Origin: UBA2266 sp964406945
Lineage (GTDB): Bacteria > Planctomycetota > Phycisphaerae > Sedimentisphaerales > Anaerobacaceae
Assembly: GCA_964406945.1 (NCBI GenBank)
Contig: CAYOTO010000008.1
Coordinates: 26,870-90,869, forward strand
Reading direction: 5' to 3'
DNA length: 64,000 nucleotides
Shown here: one piece after another, positions 43,129-52,430 of the stretch
How positions within the stretch are numbered: position 1 is the first letter of the stretch
How the letters are laid out: every line of letters begins with the position of its first letter
Notes under the pieces: generated by a model
What the model saw: the letters and a program-made list of their open reading frames with translations, nothing else
What the model was told of the DNA's origin: nothing
The model's database searches: none
Translations under genes and position numbers: made by a program

Positions 43129-44379
43129 ATGAAACTTGACAAATATTCGATAGGGATCGGCGACCGGTTTTGCCGCCAGGGTGATGCCCAGCTTGCGGCG
43201 GTTCTCAAGGGACGCTCCCGCGGCGTGAAGATAACGCCGGTCTGGAACAAATCCAACAGAGAGCACGGCATCGTAAAAACCGCCCCCGGCGACACGCGAA
43301 CCGAAGCCGACGCCGCCGTGAAAAAAGCCGACTATAAAGGGCCCTATTTCGTCGACGCCGACCACATCAATCTGGCGAGCGTGGATCCCTTCATCGAGCC
43401 GTCGGACTTCTTCACCCTGGACGTCGCCGATTACATAGGCCAATCGGCCGACAAGGCCGATATCGACGCATTTGTGGAAAAGTACGGGCAATACGTCGAC
43501 ACGCTGACGATTCCCGGAATTAATGAAATACTGGATATAACCGAGGAGCGCTTGCGGGCGATTGGAGAGAAATATCTGCTCGCGGTCAGGGAGGCCGGCA
43601 AAATCTATCGCCATATAAAGGCCGCCAAAGGCGCGGGCAATTTCATAACGGAAGTGTCGATGGACGAAACCGATCAGCCACAGACGCCGGTCGAGCTTTT
43701 CTTCATTCTGGCCGCTATAGCGGATGAGTCCATACCCGCCCGAACGATCGCGCCGAAGTTCACCGGCAGATTCAACAAAGGCGTCGACTACCGCGGCGAA
43801 ATGGCAAAGTTCAAACGAGAGTTCGAAGAAGACATTGCCGTTATCGCATACGCCGTCGAAAAATTCGGCCTGCCCGCCGATCTGAAGCTCAGCGTGCATT
43901 CGGGCAGTGACAAGTTTTCCATTTACCTGCCCATGAGAAGGGCCATCGAGAAATTCGACGCCGGGCTGCACCTCAAAACCGCCGGCACTACGTGGCTCGA
44001 GGAAATCACGGGCCTGGCAATGGCCGGAGGCGCGGGCCTGGAACTGGCAAAGGAAATATACATCAAAGCGCTGGAGCGGTCCGACGAGCTGTGCGGGCCT
44101 TACGCGACGGTTATCGACATCCATGAGGACCGGCTTGCCTCGGGCGAAACCGTCAAATCCTGGGACGGTGCCCGTTTTGCCGCGACCCTCCGCCATGACG
44201 CAATGTGCGAGCAGTACAACCCGAGCTTCCGCCAGTTGCTGCACGTTGCCTACAAAGTCGCCGCGGAAATGGACCGGAGGTTCTACGATGCCCTGGATGA
44301 ATTCTCCGATGTAATCGGCCCGCAGGTAACAAACAACCTGTTCGACAAGCACATAAAGCCGCTGTTTCTGGCATTCTGA
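43129..44379 (+). CDS. uxaE: tagaturonate/fructuronate epimerase-like protein (UxaE family)
   Basis: A 416-residue protein that fits the UxaE family, which interconverts tagaturonate and fructuronate in hexuronate (pectin-derived galacturonate) use. Visible blocks: YSIGIGDRFCRQGDAQL, YFVDADHINLASVDPFIEP, FITEVSMDETDQPQTPVELF and KLSVHSGSDKFSIYLP, with several conserved His/Asp that bind the metal. Length and the GIGDRF start are family-like. It is a single gene with its own promoter. It fits the polysaccharide-degrading character of the 52-56 kb genes. No other hexuronate genes are in the window. Confidence 0.8.
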   Translation: MKLDKYSIGIGDRFCRQGDAQLAAVLKGRSRGVKITPVWNKSNREHGIVKTAPGDTRTEADAAVKKADYKGPYFVDADHINLASVDPFIEPSDFFTLDVADYIGQSADKADIDAFVEKYGQYVDTLTIPGINEILDITEERLRAIGEKYLLAVREAGKIYRHIKAAKGAGNFITEVSMDETDQPQTPVELFFILAAIADESIPARTIAPKFTGRFNKGVDYRGEMAKFKREFEEDIAVIAYAVEKFGLPADLKLSVHSGSDKFSIYLPMRRAIEKFDAGLHLKTAGTTWLEEITGLAMAGGAGLELAKEIYIKALERSDELCGPYATVIDIHEDRLASGETVKSWDGARFAATLRHDAMCEQYNPSFRQLLHVAYKVAAEMDRRFYDALDEFSDVIGPQVTNNLFDKHIKPLFLAF

Positions 44380-44457
44380 GAAGCGCCGTGCGCGCGGTTT
44401 CTCATTGTGAGCCCGAGCGGATTGTTTATTATGATCAGGCCGGGCACCCATCGCTTA

Positions 44458-44486
44458 TTCCCAAAGGCCGCGGTTTCTGTTATAAT
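44458..44486 (+). promoter_or_regulatory. extended -10 promoter of der
   Basis: TGTTATAAT, an extended -10 with TATAAT at 44481-44486; a weak -35 TTCCCA is 17 bases upstream. The start near 44493 leaves a leader of about 90 bases. Confidence 0.5.
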
Positions 44487-44581
44487 CGCCCCGCATACCG
44501 CCGACAGCACTTGAAAAGCGCGCCGGCGCAGCTGTAACTGGTTTTTGCCTTTTTGAATTTTACATTTTTAATTGTCGAAAA

Positions 44582-45913
44582 ATGGCCTTACCGAAAGTAG
44601 CCATAATAGGCCGACCAAACGTCGGCAAGAGCAGCCTGCTGAACGCCCTGGCGGGCCGGATGATAAGCATCGTCGAGCCGACCGCCGGGGTTACCAGAGA
44701 CCGTGTAAGTACGCTGATCGAGAAGGATGAGCGGTATTTCGAGCTGATTGACACCGGCGGCTACGGGGTGGTCGATGCCGATCACCTGGATACCCACATA
44801 GAAGGCCAGATCAGAAAGGCCATCGAATCGGCCGATCTGGCGATTTTCATGGTCGATATCCGCGACGGAGTTGTGCCGCTGGACAAGAAGATCGCCGGCC
44901 TGCTGCGCAGGGAATCGCTGGACGTAATCGGCGTGGCCAACAAGGCCGATACGGCCAAACTCTTTCCCCTGGCCGCGGAGTTCACCAGGCTGGGCTTCGG
45001 CGAATTCATGTGTATCTCCGCCAAGCACAGCATTAACAAAATAGAACTGCTAGACCGTATTTTCGCTGAAACCGCCCATCTCGAATCCGAGCGTCCGAGC
45101 GACCCGGTGATGAATATCGCGATAGTCGGCAAACGCAACGCCGGCAAGAGCACGCTCGTCAACGCCATCGCCGGTTCGGACCGGGTCATAGTAAGCGAGA
45201 CGCCGGGAACCACCCGGGACGCCGTGGACGTGCGAATCGAAAAGGACGGGCGGACCATGGTCGTCATCGACACCGCCGGAGTCCATAAGCAGGTCAGAAA
45301 AAGCTCCGACATCGAGTTCTACAGTTACGTCCGCGCCACAAAATCCATCCAGCGGGCGGACGTGGTGCTGTTTCTGATAGATGCGGCGGTCCCGGTTTCG
45401 CAGGTCGACAAGAAACTGGCCCGTCTGATCACGGACGAGAACAAGGCCTGCATAATCATCGTCAACAAGTGGGATCTGGCCAAGGATGTGGCCTCGGCCG
45501 AGGACTACCAGGACTATCTGGACAAGCAGCTTCGAGGCCTGCGGTATGCACCCATCGCGTTCACAACCGCGACCCGGGCAAAGAACATCCAGTCGACCCT
45601 GGACCTGGCCACCGAGTTGTTCAAGCAGGCAACCACCTGGATTCCCACGCCGAGGCTCAACAAAGCCTTCGAAGCCATTAAAACCGAACGGGCCTCCGGC
45701 GGCAAAAGAGGCACCGGCTGGCCGAAAGTCTATTACGCCACGCAAATCGCCGTAAATCCCGTAACGATCCTGATGTTCGTAAACAACCCCACGCTGTTCG
45801 AGGAAAATTACATCAGGTTTCTTACAAACCGCCTGCGCGAATCGCTGCCGGTCTCGGAGGTGCCAATACGACTGCTCGCCCGCTCCCGCAGGACAAACAG
45901 ACCCGAAGGCTGA
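44582..45913 (+). CDS. der: ribosome biogenesis GTPase Der (EngA)
   Basis: Der acts in 50S maturation and has two tandem GTPase domains. The first G1 is GRPNVGKSS (residues 10-18) with DTGGYG and NKAD; the second is GKRNAGKST near 182, with DTAGVH and NKWDLAKD. Most homologues have GRPNVGKSS in both, so the second G1 (GKRNAGKST) is a variant but keeps the key GK[ST]. A C-terminal KH-like domain follows (YYATQIAVNPVTILMFVN). Length 443 is normal. Confidence 0.95.
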   Translation: MALPKVAIIGRPNVGKSSLLNALAGRMISIVEPTAGVTRDRVSTLIEKDERYFELIDTGGYGVVDADHLDTHIEGQIRKAIESADLAIFMVDIRDGVVPLDKKIAGLLRRESLDVIGVANKADTAKLFPLAAEFTRLGFGEFMCISAKHSINKIELLDRIFAETAHLESERPSDPVMNIAIVGKRNAGKSTLVNAIAGSDRVIVSETPGTTRDAVDVRIEKDGRTMVVIDTAGVHKQVRKSSDIEFYSYVRATKSIQRADVVLFLIDAAVPVSQVDKKLARLITDENKACIIIVNKWDLAKDVASAEDYQDYLDKQLRGLRYAPIAFTTATRAKNIQSTLDLATELFKQATTWIPTPRLNKAFEAIKTERASGGKRGTGWPKVYYATQIAVNPVTILMFVNNPTLFEENYIRFLTNRLRESLPVSEVPIRLLARSRRTNRPEG

Positions 45914-45936
45914 CGCTTGTGTGGTGCACCGCACTT

Positions 45937-45965
45937 TTGATAAAGGCTCCGAAAAACGCTATATT
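45937..45965 (+). promoter_or_regulatory. sigma70-type promoter of cstA
   Basis: TTGATA at 45937-45942 and TATATT at 45960-45965 with a 17-base spacer, about 30 bases before the cstA start. Confidence 0.6.
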
Positions 45966-45994
45966 TTGCATGTAACGGATTAACAGGAACAAAC

Positions 45995-47758
45995 ATGGAT
46001 ACGCTGCTTCTTATGCTGGTCTGCGGCGTTGGTTACATCGTCGCTTACCACACCTACGGGCGATTCCTCGCCCGAAGAATCTTTCAGTTAAAGGCCGACG
46101 CTCGGGTTCCGTCCGTTGAACTCAACGACGGCGTCGACTACGTCCCGGCAAGAAAGGGAATCATATTCGGCCATCACTACACATCCATCGCCGGAACCGG
46201 ACCCATCGTCGGGCCGGCGATTGGGATTATCTGGGGCTGGCTGCCGGCTATTGTCTGGGTGTTCGTCGGCTCGATCTTTATGGGGGCTGTCCACGATTTC
46301 GGGGCGCTGGTCGTCTCCATGCGCAACGAAGGCAAGAGCATTTCCGAAGTGGCCGCCAAGTATATCAACGCCCGGGTACGGTTCATTTTCTTTGCTGTAG
46401 TCTTCCTTAGCCTGCTGATAGTCATCGCCATCTTCGGCGTGGTCATCGCGGCCGTATTCGCCAGGTTTCCAAGCGCTGTGCTGCCTGTGTGGCTGCAGAT
46501 ACCGATCGCTATGGCTCTGGGCTACGCAGTCTACAAGAAAACCGCCAATGTGACTCTGTCGACCACAATCGCGGTGATTGCACTTTATCTGACGATAGCT
46601 CTGGGCGCTTACAAGCCCTTTGAAATGCCGGGACTTTTCGGTTTGCCGGCGACCGGCGTTTGGGTAATAATCCTGCTGATATACGCTTTTATTGCTTCGA
46701 CACTGCCGGTTACAACGCTGTTGCAGCCGAGAGACTATATAAATGCGTGGCAATTGTTCATAGCAATGGCCCTGCTCGTCGGCGGCTGCATTGTCGCCTC
46801 ATTACGGGGCGATCTCCCGCTTGCGGCGCCGGCGGTCAACGCCAACCTGCCCGCGAATACGCCGCCCATCTGGCCGTTCATGTTCGTAATCATCGCCTGC
46901 GGCGCGATCAGCGGTTTTCATTCACTGGTTGCATCCGGAACAAGTCCCAAACAGGTCGCCAAAGAGCCGGACTGCCAGTTCGTGGGCTATGGCTCGATGA
47001 TTCTGGAGAGCTTCCTGGCGGTGCTGGTGATAATCTGCGTCGGGGCCGGCGTGGCGATGGCTCTGAAACTCGACGACGGCTCGGTCCTCACCGGCCGGGC
47101 CGCATGGGACCACTTCTACACCACCTGGATCGGAGCCAAAGGCCTCTCGGACAAGATAGCACCGGTCATAATCGGCGCCGCCAATATGATGGAGACCCTT
47201 CACGTGCCCCGGGCAATGGGTGTTGCTCTCATGGGTGTGTTCATCGCATCGTTCGCGGGCACGACGCTGGATACTTCGGTGAGGATTCAGCGTTATATTG
47301 TCAGCGAAATGGCCTCGGATATGAAGGTCCCGCTGCTGCCCAACCGCTGGGTTGCGACGACTTTCGCCGTGGGGACCGCCGCGGCTCTGGCCTTCGCCAC
47401 GGGCGCCGACGGGACCGGAGCGATGAAGCTGTGGCCGCTGTTCGGCACGGCCAACCAGTTGCTCGCCGCCCTGGCGCTGCTGGTAATTACGCTCTATCTC
47501 AAGCGCAAGAACGGCCGCAAATATCTCGTCACCGCAATCCCCTGTGTGATCATGCTGATCATCACCAACTACGCCATGGTCAAAAACGAAATCGCGTTCG
47601 TCCGAAACCAGAACTGGCTGCTGGTCGTGATCGGCGGCATAATCTTCGCACTGGCACTCTGGATGACAGTCGAGGCAATCATAACCTTCACCGCCGCCCG
47701 CTCGTCGACTTCCGACCGCCGGGAACAACCAGTCCACTCGCGCCAGAAGACCATGTAG
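45995..47758 (+). CDS. cstA: carbon starvation protein CstA (pyruvate/peptide transporter family)
   Basis: A 587-residue polytopic inner-membrane protein. The N-terminal CstA domain contains GRFLARRIFQL, the family block GIIFGHHYTSIAGTGPIVGPAIG (in parts) and FHSLVASGTSPKQV; the C-terminal part contains TTLDTSVRIQRYIV and WPLFGTANQLLAALAL. Members transport pyruvate or peptides under starvation. A short AGGA site precedes the ATG at 45995. E. coli CstA is longer (701); shorter forms like this are common in other phyla. Own promoter. Confidence 0.92.
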   Translation: MDTLLLMLVCGVGYIVAYHTYGRFLARRIFQLKADARVPSVELNDGVDYVPARKGIIFGHHYTSIAGTGPIVGPAIGIIWGWLPAIVWVFVGSIFMGAVHDFGALVVSMRNEGKSISEVAAKYINARVRFIFFAVVFLSLLIVIAIFGVVIAAVFARFPSAVLPVWLQIPIAMALGYAVYKKTANVTLSTTIAVIALYLTIALGAYKPFEMPGLFGLPATGVWVIILLIYAFIASTLPVTTLLQPRDYINAWQLFIAMALLVGGCIVASLRGDLPLAAPAVNANLPANTPPIWPFMFVIIACGAISGFHSLVASGTSPKQVAKEPDCQFVGYGSMILESFLAVLVIICVGAGVAMALKLDDGSVLTGRAAWDHFYTTWIGAKGLSDKIAPVIIGAANMMETLHVPRAMGVALMGVFIASFAGTTLDTSVRIQRYIVSEMASDMKVPLLPNRWVATTFAVGTAAALAFATGADGTGAMKLWPLFGTANQLLAALALLVITLYLKRKNGRKYLVTAIPCVIMLIITNYAMVKNEIAFVRNQNWLLVVIGGIIFALALWMTVEAIITFTAARSSTSDRREQPVHSRQKTM

Positions 47759-47815
47759 ATAAAAACCTGTTGCGAACGACTACATTCAAGCACCCCGTTG
47801 TTTTTTGAGAATGAC

Positions 47816-48703
47816 TCATTCTAAGTCACTGTTAAACTCATCAAAAAAATCAACGTCTACTTCGTAAGTGGTGACTGGCTTCAAGCCCAATTCAAGTTGT
47901 TCAAGCATTCCCAGCAGTTTCTCACCGTTCACAAGTTCAATGGGAGGGACACCATCTCTGGCCGCTTCCTGCTTGGCATCGCTGGTGAACGAACCAGTTG
48001 TCAGAATAATGCCTTTATCAGCACGCCCCATCATCGCTCCGCGAAAATCCCTCACCTGCGATACTGTGACGCTCCCGGAATAACGCTTGCATTGAAACAG
48101 CACTCGAAAAGTGACGAAGGGATTCACTTCCAGCAAACCATCACCATCAATTCCCCCATCACCCGTTTTGCCGGTGACATTAACTTGTTGAAATCCTGAC
48201 TCGCGCAGCAGTCTTTGACACAGCCGTTCAAAGCCGTCAGAAGGCAGCTTTTGCAATATTCCCATCAACTCGGAGCGATAATCCGCTCGCTTTTCTACTA
48301 ACGGCTCCGGTGAAATTGTCTCTTCATCCTGTGCAGTGGATTTGCGCTTGTCTTCCTTTCTTACCGCATCTTGGACTTCTTGAAAGATAGCATAAACATC
48401 TTCTTGGCTTAACTTGGCAGACAGTCCTTTTTCGGTCAGATTCCAGACGCCTCTTCTGGAGGAGTCTATGTACCCGCTCTTGGCCAAATAGAACCTCGCC
48501 CAATGAATTTCATTTGCGAATCGTGATTGCCCGCTTTCTAATTGCTCGCTCTGCTCTTCTTCGGATACATCCATTCTTGCGGCAATCCAGTCTATGACTT
48601 CAGAAGGTCGGCCAGAGCCTCCCAAATCCTGCAATGACTCAATGACCGGTTGATAAAAACGAAGAAACTGCGGGCCGTTCTGATTATTACGCTTCTTTAC
48701 CAA
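47816..48703 (-). CDS. Mrr-like restriction endonuclease
   Basis: A 295-residue protein. An N-terminal winged-helix Mrr-N domain (about 10-100, LQDLGGSGRPSEVIDWIAARM and FYLAKSGYIDSSRRGVWNLT) leads, via a charged linker, to a PD-(D/E)xK nuclease domain (about 155-270). The catalytic core is FERLCQRLLRESGF, GDGGIDGDG near 181 and FQCKRYSGSVTVSQVRD near 206. Mrr-type enzymes cut methylated DNA or respond to pressure/DNA damage. The TTG at 48703 (MVKKRNNQ) follows GGAG and is chosen, because the sequence before it is not Mrr-like. It stands alone without a methylase. The sequence is less GC-rich than its neighbours, consistent with acquisition. Confidence 0.88.
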   Translation of the reverse strand: MVKKRNNQNGPQFLRFYQPVIESLQDLGGSGRPSEVIDWIAARMDVSEEEQSEQLESGQSRFANEIHWARFYLAKSGYIDSSRRGVWNLTEKGLSAKLSQEDVYAIFQEVQDAVRKEDKRKSTAQDEETISPEPLVEKRADYRSELMGILQKLPSDGFERLCQRLLRESGFQQVNVTGKTGDGGIDGDGLLEVNPFVTFRVLFQCKRYSGSVTVSQVRDFRGAMMGRADKGIILTTGSFTSDAKQEAARDGVPPIELVNGEKLLGMLEQLELGLKPVTTYEVDVDFFDEFNSDLE

Positions 48704-48825
48704 GCCGATTCTCCTTTCGACCACATTATCACGCGGTCTCTCATGGCTGTCAAGTGCTTCGGCGGGCAAAAAAAAACGGCGGTTGGCCGGCGAGGCGCAT
48801 GCGGGTTTGCACTGTAGGCGCGGTC

Positions 48826-49833
48826 TTACTCGGCGGTTTTGGGCTTGAGCACGAATCGGCCCTGGACTATCGGTTGGTTAAGCTGAATGTCGCCGCTGCG
48901 GACGAATCGCTCGGGAAGCAGATACTCCACCGGCCTCTTGATTTCCTCGCCCGGTTTGTCGTCGTCGAGGATCTCCAGAAGGATCTGGAAGGGCTGGTTC
49001 TCATAGACCTGTTTTGCCTCCGGTGTGGCTTTAATCAGGACGGCGGCCATATCGCTGGGATTGGCCAGCTCGACCCTGTACCTGCCCTGCAGGTTTTCGC
49101 TGAAGACGAAACCGACGGTGGCGGTCGTTATCGTGTAAGCTTTGAGCCTTTCTTCGGGCGGCGGCATCTGCACCTTGACCACCGTGGCGATCCGCCGGAT
49201 GTCGCCCGCCAGATCCACAAACGGCTGCTTTTCCACCGCTTCGCGCTTGGCCTGTTCAATTTCCCTTTCGCTCAATCTGACGGTCGCCAGCAAAGGGGCA
49301 TCGGCCGGTATGTAGCCGTTGACCCGAGGCGGATTTACGGTCGCCTCGGGGATCGGAACGCCGTTTTCGCTTATGCATTCCACCATCAAAGCTCTTTCGA
49401 CGAGCCGTTGAACCACAACTTCCAGAGTCTCCGGTTCGGCCGATTCCACCCTGAGGCCGTATTCGTCAATCTTATCCACTTCGCGCAGAAAATCGGCCGT
49501 ATTGACCGTGTACGTGCGACTCTCCGTCATGCCCTCCTGCTCGGGCTGCAGGAATGCGTCGAATCGCAACTGCCCGTCGTTGAGCCGCCGCCGAACGCTC
49601 GAGACCGTCGCCGCCGGACCCGCAAGAGCAACCTGATTGAGCAGAATCGATGACTTAAGCTGGCCGTCCTCACGGAAATTCACCCACAGAGCCGGATCAC
49701 CGGACTTGGCGATAGTCACCTGAACATTCTGAATACCGAGCCGTTCGTCCAGCGCCAGGTCCGACCAGACCCATATCAGCGCCGTCAAAAACAGTACAAT
49801 GGCGAACTTGCTTATATTCACTTTCTTGTCCAT
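48826..49833 (-). CDS. cdaR: YbbR-domain protein (CdaR-like regulator of c-di-AMP cyclase)
   Basis: A 335-residue protein with one N-terminal membrane segment (ISKFAIVLFLTALIWVWSDLAL) and an extracytoplasmic region of YbbR-like units (beta-rich, Pro and Val-rich; for example VNPPRVNGYIPADAPLLATVRLSE, in parts). CdaR modulates the diadenylate cyclase CdaA. It lies 69 bases after cdaA on the same strand, the classical cdaA-cdaR order, which supports the call. The ATG at 49833 (MDKKVNISK) gives a clean signal anchor; an ATG at 49884 would add 17 residues. Confidence 0.75.
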   Translation of the reverse strand: MDKKVNISKFAIVLFLTALIWVWSDLALDERLGIQNVQVTIAKSGDPALWVNFREDGQLKSSILLNQVALAGPAATVSSVRRRLNDGQLRFDAFLQPEQEGMTESRTYTVNTADFLREVDKIDEYGLRVESAEPETLEVVVQRLVERALMVECISENGVPIPEATVNPPRVNGYIPADAPLLATVRLSEREIEQAKREAVEKQPFVDLAGDIRRIATVVKVQMPPPEERLKAYTITTATVGFVFSENLQGRYRVELANPSDMAAVLIKATPEAKQVYENQPFQILLEILDDDKPGEEIKRPVEYLLPERFVRSGDIQLNQPIVQGRFVLKPKTAE

Positions 49834-49902
49834 GCCGGTCTTAATTTCTCGCACTGCGGACAATAGCCCGCGCCGCGACAGCATTCAGGCGGTTCAATTC
49901 CG

Positions 49903-50685
49903 CTAAATGGAAGCTGATAGAAATTTTCTCAATTGTCCTTCGTCGATGTTCCGGGTCAATTCGCCCTGTGAAGCGACCGAGATTACGCCGGTCTCCTCGC
50001 TGACCACGACGCATCCGGCGTCCGAGCCGGCGGTAATTCCAATCGCCGCCCGATGCCGCGAGCCCAGTTCAAAGCCGCCGGCACTGTCGGCCTCGGCCAG
50101 CGGAAGCTGAACCCTGGCAGCGACGATGCGGTCGCCGCGTATGATTACGGCCATGTCGTGCAGCGGGGTCCCGGGATAAAAAATGGTTCGCAAAAGCTCG
50201 GCCGTTACGCGGGAATCTATGCGCACGCCCGTCTCGATGAATTCGCCTAGTGCGACCCTCCGTTCGATCACGATTATGGCGCCTGTGCGCGAAGAGCTGA
50301 GCTGTTTTGCCGCGGTGATAATCTCTTCGATGCTTCTGGTCAACTGCTGCGACGCACCGGCCCACAGGCTCGGCTGCCCGATACGCATCAGAACACGCCG
50401 GATCTCAGGCTGGAACGCCGCCACCGCAATAATCAGAACCGCTATCAAGAAGCTCTTGTAAAGATACTGAAGCCGAAGGAACTCCAGCTTCTGCACAAGC
50501 AGATTAAGAATCAGAACCCCAACCACCAGTATGAAAATCACGCCGCGAAACAGCCTCTCGCCGCGCGTGCCCTCCAGAAAATCCACCACCCAGTAGACCA
50601 CCAGCCCGATCAGAAACAACTCGATGGCGACCACCCACCAGTCATACTCGGCCACCCTCTCGAAATAGTCGATGAGCGTTTCCAC
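49903..50685 (-). CDS. cdaA: diadenylate cyclase CdaA with variant catalytic motif
   Basis: CdaA makes c-di-AMP from two ATP. The 260 residues show three N-terminal membrane helices (about 15-90) and the DAC domain. The RHR motif is intact (GSRHRAAIGI, residues 208-217). The DGA motif, which normally reads LHDGAVII, is LHDMAVII here: Asp 177 is kept but Gly is Met 178. The codons on the minus strand confirm this. A loss of activity is possible but not proven. GTG start at 50685 behind AAAGGGA. Confidence 0.88.
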   Translation of the reverse strand: METLIDYFERVAEYDWWVVAIELFLIGLVVYWVVDFLEGTRGERLFRGVIFILVVGVLILNLLVQKLEFLRLQYLYKSFLIAVLIIAVAAFQPEIRRVLMRIGQPSLWAGASQQLTRSIEEIITAAKQLSSSRTGAIIVIERRVALGEFIETGVRIDSRVTAELLRTIFYPGTPLHDMAVIIRGDRIVAARVQLPLAEADSAGGFELGSRHRAAIGITAGSDAGCVVVSEETGVISVASQGELTRNIDEGQLRKFLSASI

Positions 50686-50814
50686 AAATCAAATCCCTTT
50701 GACAAAAAAAACAACAAAGGCCAAACTTACGCACCCGCCCACCAACCGGCGACAGCCCCTGGACGCCGCTCATCATCCCCACCCCCTCGCATCTGACAAT
50801 CAATAATCAATTCA

Positions 50815-51036
50815 TCACGGTATCCGCTTGTCCGTCAGTCGGCTGGGCTTGTCGAACAATAAAGCCCTGTCCACGTCGCTCCAGAACTCGCTGTTATTGA
50901 TCCTCAGATTCCTCTTATGCCGTCTGTGGCCTTCGGAGGCCGTCTCGCCGAGCTGCTCACCGCAGCCGAGCCCCACGATTGCCACGGCCGCCAAAAGCAG
51001 CACAAGAGCTATTGTATGAATATCAAACCTTTTCAT
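50815..51036 (-). CDS. small lipoprotein, function unknown
   Basis: A 73-residue protein: signal peptide MKRFDIHTIALVLLLAAVAI ending in VGLGC, with the Cys at 25, then a short charged region (RRHKRNLRINNSEFWSDVDR). The ATG at 51036 lies five bases from GGGG and is preferred; ATG at 51039 or 51066 is also in frame. Lies downstream of the prepilin gene on the same strand, 175 bases apart. No family recognised. Confidence 0.65.
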   Translation of the reverse strand: MKRFDIHTIALVLLLAAVAIVGLGCGEQLGETASEGHRRHKRNLRINNSEFWSDVDRALLFDKPSRLTDKRIP

Positions 51037-51211
51037 CATAACCCCTTTTCTACCCGCAATCCTCACTCAGAATCGATTCAAAAACAGACCGGATACGACA
51101 GAAAGCCAGCGTAAACAGTCGAAACACCTCATTATAACACCCCCAACCCCCTCCTGTCAATCAAATTTCCCCCTGCGGTTTAAAAGCCCGATAAAGTAGA
51201 GTCTGGAGCAA

Positions 51212-51958
51212 CTAGAACTTATCTAGCGGATCATACATGCGCTTACTGACTTCTTCCTGGCGCTCGCTTTCTCTCATTTGGCTCGTATGCCCGTCGAGCC
51301 AGAGAACATTGAGTCTGCCGCCGGTTTCTAACGCGGAGTGTTTCCTTACGAGATGTCGGTAAATTCCCCGATACCACTCTTTTCGACTGCCGGTAGTATA
51401 GTGAGACAAATCATACAGCATATCGTTGCCGTTTTCTATGCGAGGCTCCATGTGATCGTGAGAAACAATCACCTCTGAGTGCCTCGGTATATTCATGGTC
51501 TTTTCTCGCTGAAGCCATGCATTCATGGAAAAAGCAGCGTCTTTGTTGCCCATATCGTAGAGCATTCTGTCGGTATCCAACTGTCCGAAGTTGATGAAAC
51601 TCGGACACGCAAAGAGATCTTTATCTTCCACATAGTCTATGTATGCAAGTCCCCAGTAAGCGCGATCGTCGCTGCACTGAAGCATTTTTCCGCTGGTTTG
51701 TCCCTGAGGGTACCACAAATGGCCGTTACAGGGCTGTCCTCCAATGTTGGAGCCACGGTAGAAGTAAGGCATCTTGTATTCATTGTCCTGTAGATACATC
51801 AGGACGCCAAGACCCACGCCCCTGAGGTTGGACCTGCATGCCTGGAAGCGCGCCTGTTCTCTGACGCGTTGCAGTGCCGGCATTAGAATCGCCATCAGGA
51901 TGGCGATAATGGCGATCACCACCAGAAGTTCGATCAGCGTGAAACCCTTTTTACCCAT
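51212..51958 (-). CDS. type IV pilin-like prepilin (pseudopilin, planctomycete DUF1559-like class)
   Basis: A 248-residue protein starting MGKKGFTLIELLVVIAIIAI, a textbook type IV prepilin leader: cleavage between Gly5 and Phe6, Glu10 in the mature position 5. After a 25-residue hydrophobic helix comes a Cys/His-containing globular domain with a late LNVLWLDGHTSQM, the [IV]xxxDGH-type motif typical of the large prepilin families of Planctomycetes and Lentisphaerae. It may be an extracellular or outer-surface protein that uses the type II/IV secretion path. No other pilus genes are near. Confidence 0.88.
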   Translation of the reverse strand: MGKKGFTLIELLVVIAIIAILMAILMPALQRVREQARFQACRSNLRGVGLGVLMYLQDNEYKMPYFYRGSNIGGQPCNGHLWYPQGQTSGKMLQCSDDRAYWGLAYIDYVEDKDLFACPSFINFGQLDTDRMLYDMGNKDAAFSMNAWLQREKTMNIPRHSEVIVSHDHMEPRIENGNDMLYDLSHYTTGSRKEWYRGIYRHLVRKHSALETGGRLNVLWLDGHTSQMRESERQEEVSKRMYDPLDKF

Positions 51959-52430
51959 GTTTTCGATCCCTTAATAGAAATTCCCTTCGAACCGGGCGGT
52001 GCAGGCATGGCCGATTCCGCCCGGTTTCCCGGTCGCGCTTACTGGGATGCGCAAAAACCGCCGACTGTTGCACGGTTTCGGCGTTTTTTTGCTCGCGGCC
52101 GCGGATGCAGGCTCAAAAGCAGCGCTGCGAAGACGTTCGCCGCACAACGAGCACCCCCTCCACCTCCTGGTCTTTGTGCAAGTGGACGGGCTCTAGTTAA
52201 TCCCACTTTAGCAACTGCTATGCGTTTTGTCAAGTCCCCATAACAGCTAAAACCAACAAATCGCCGCTATAATCCCGCTTTGGGAGCCGAAAGCCGCCCA
52301 ATCGGGTGCGATGCCGGCGGTTCTAAACGGAGTCTGCAAAAAGGCGCAACGGCACTTGCCATTGCCGATAGAATCTTAGAGAATCGGCCCAGAGCCGCAA
52401 GAAATATTTGTGCCGCAAAGGAGCTGCTTT
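51959..52430. other. intergenic stretch, no gene supported
   Basis: Divergent upstream region of the prepilin gene and the DUF5060 gene. Possible reading frames lack start sites and are not protein-like. No obvious regulatory repeat was found. Confidence 0.45.
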
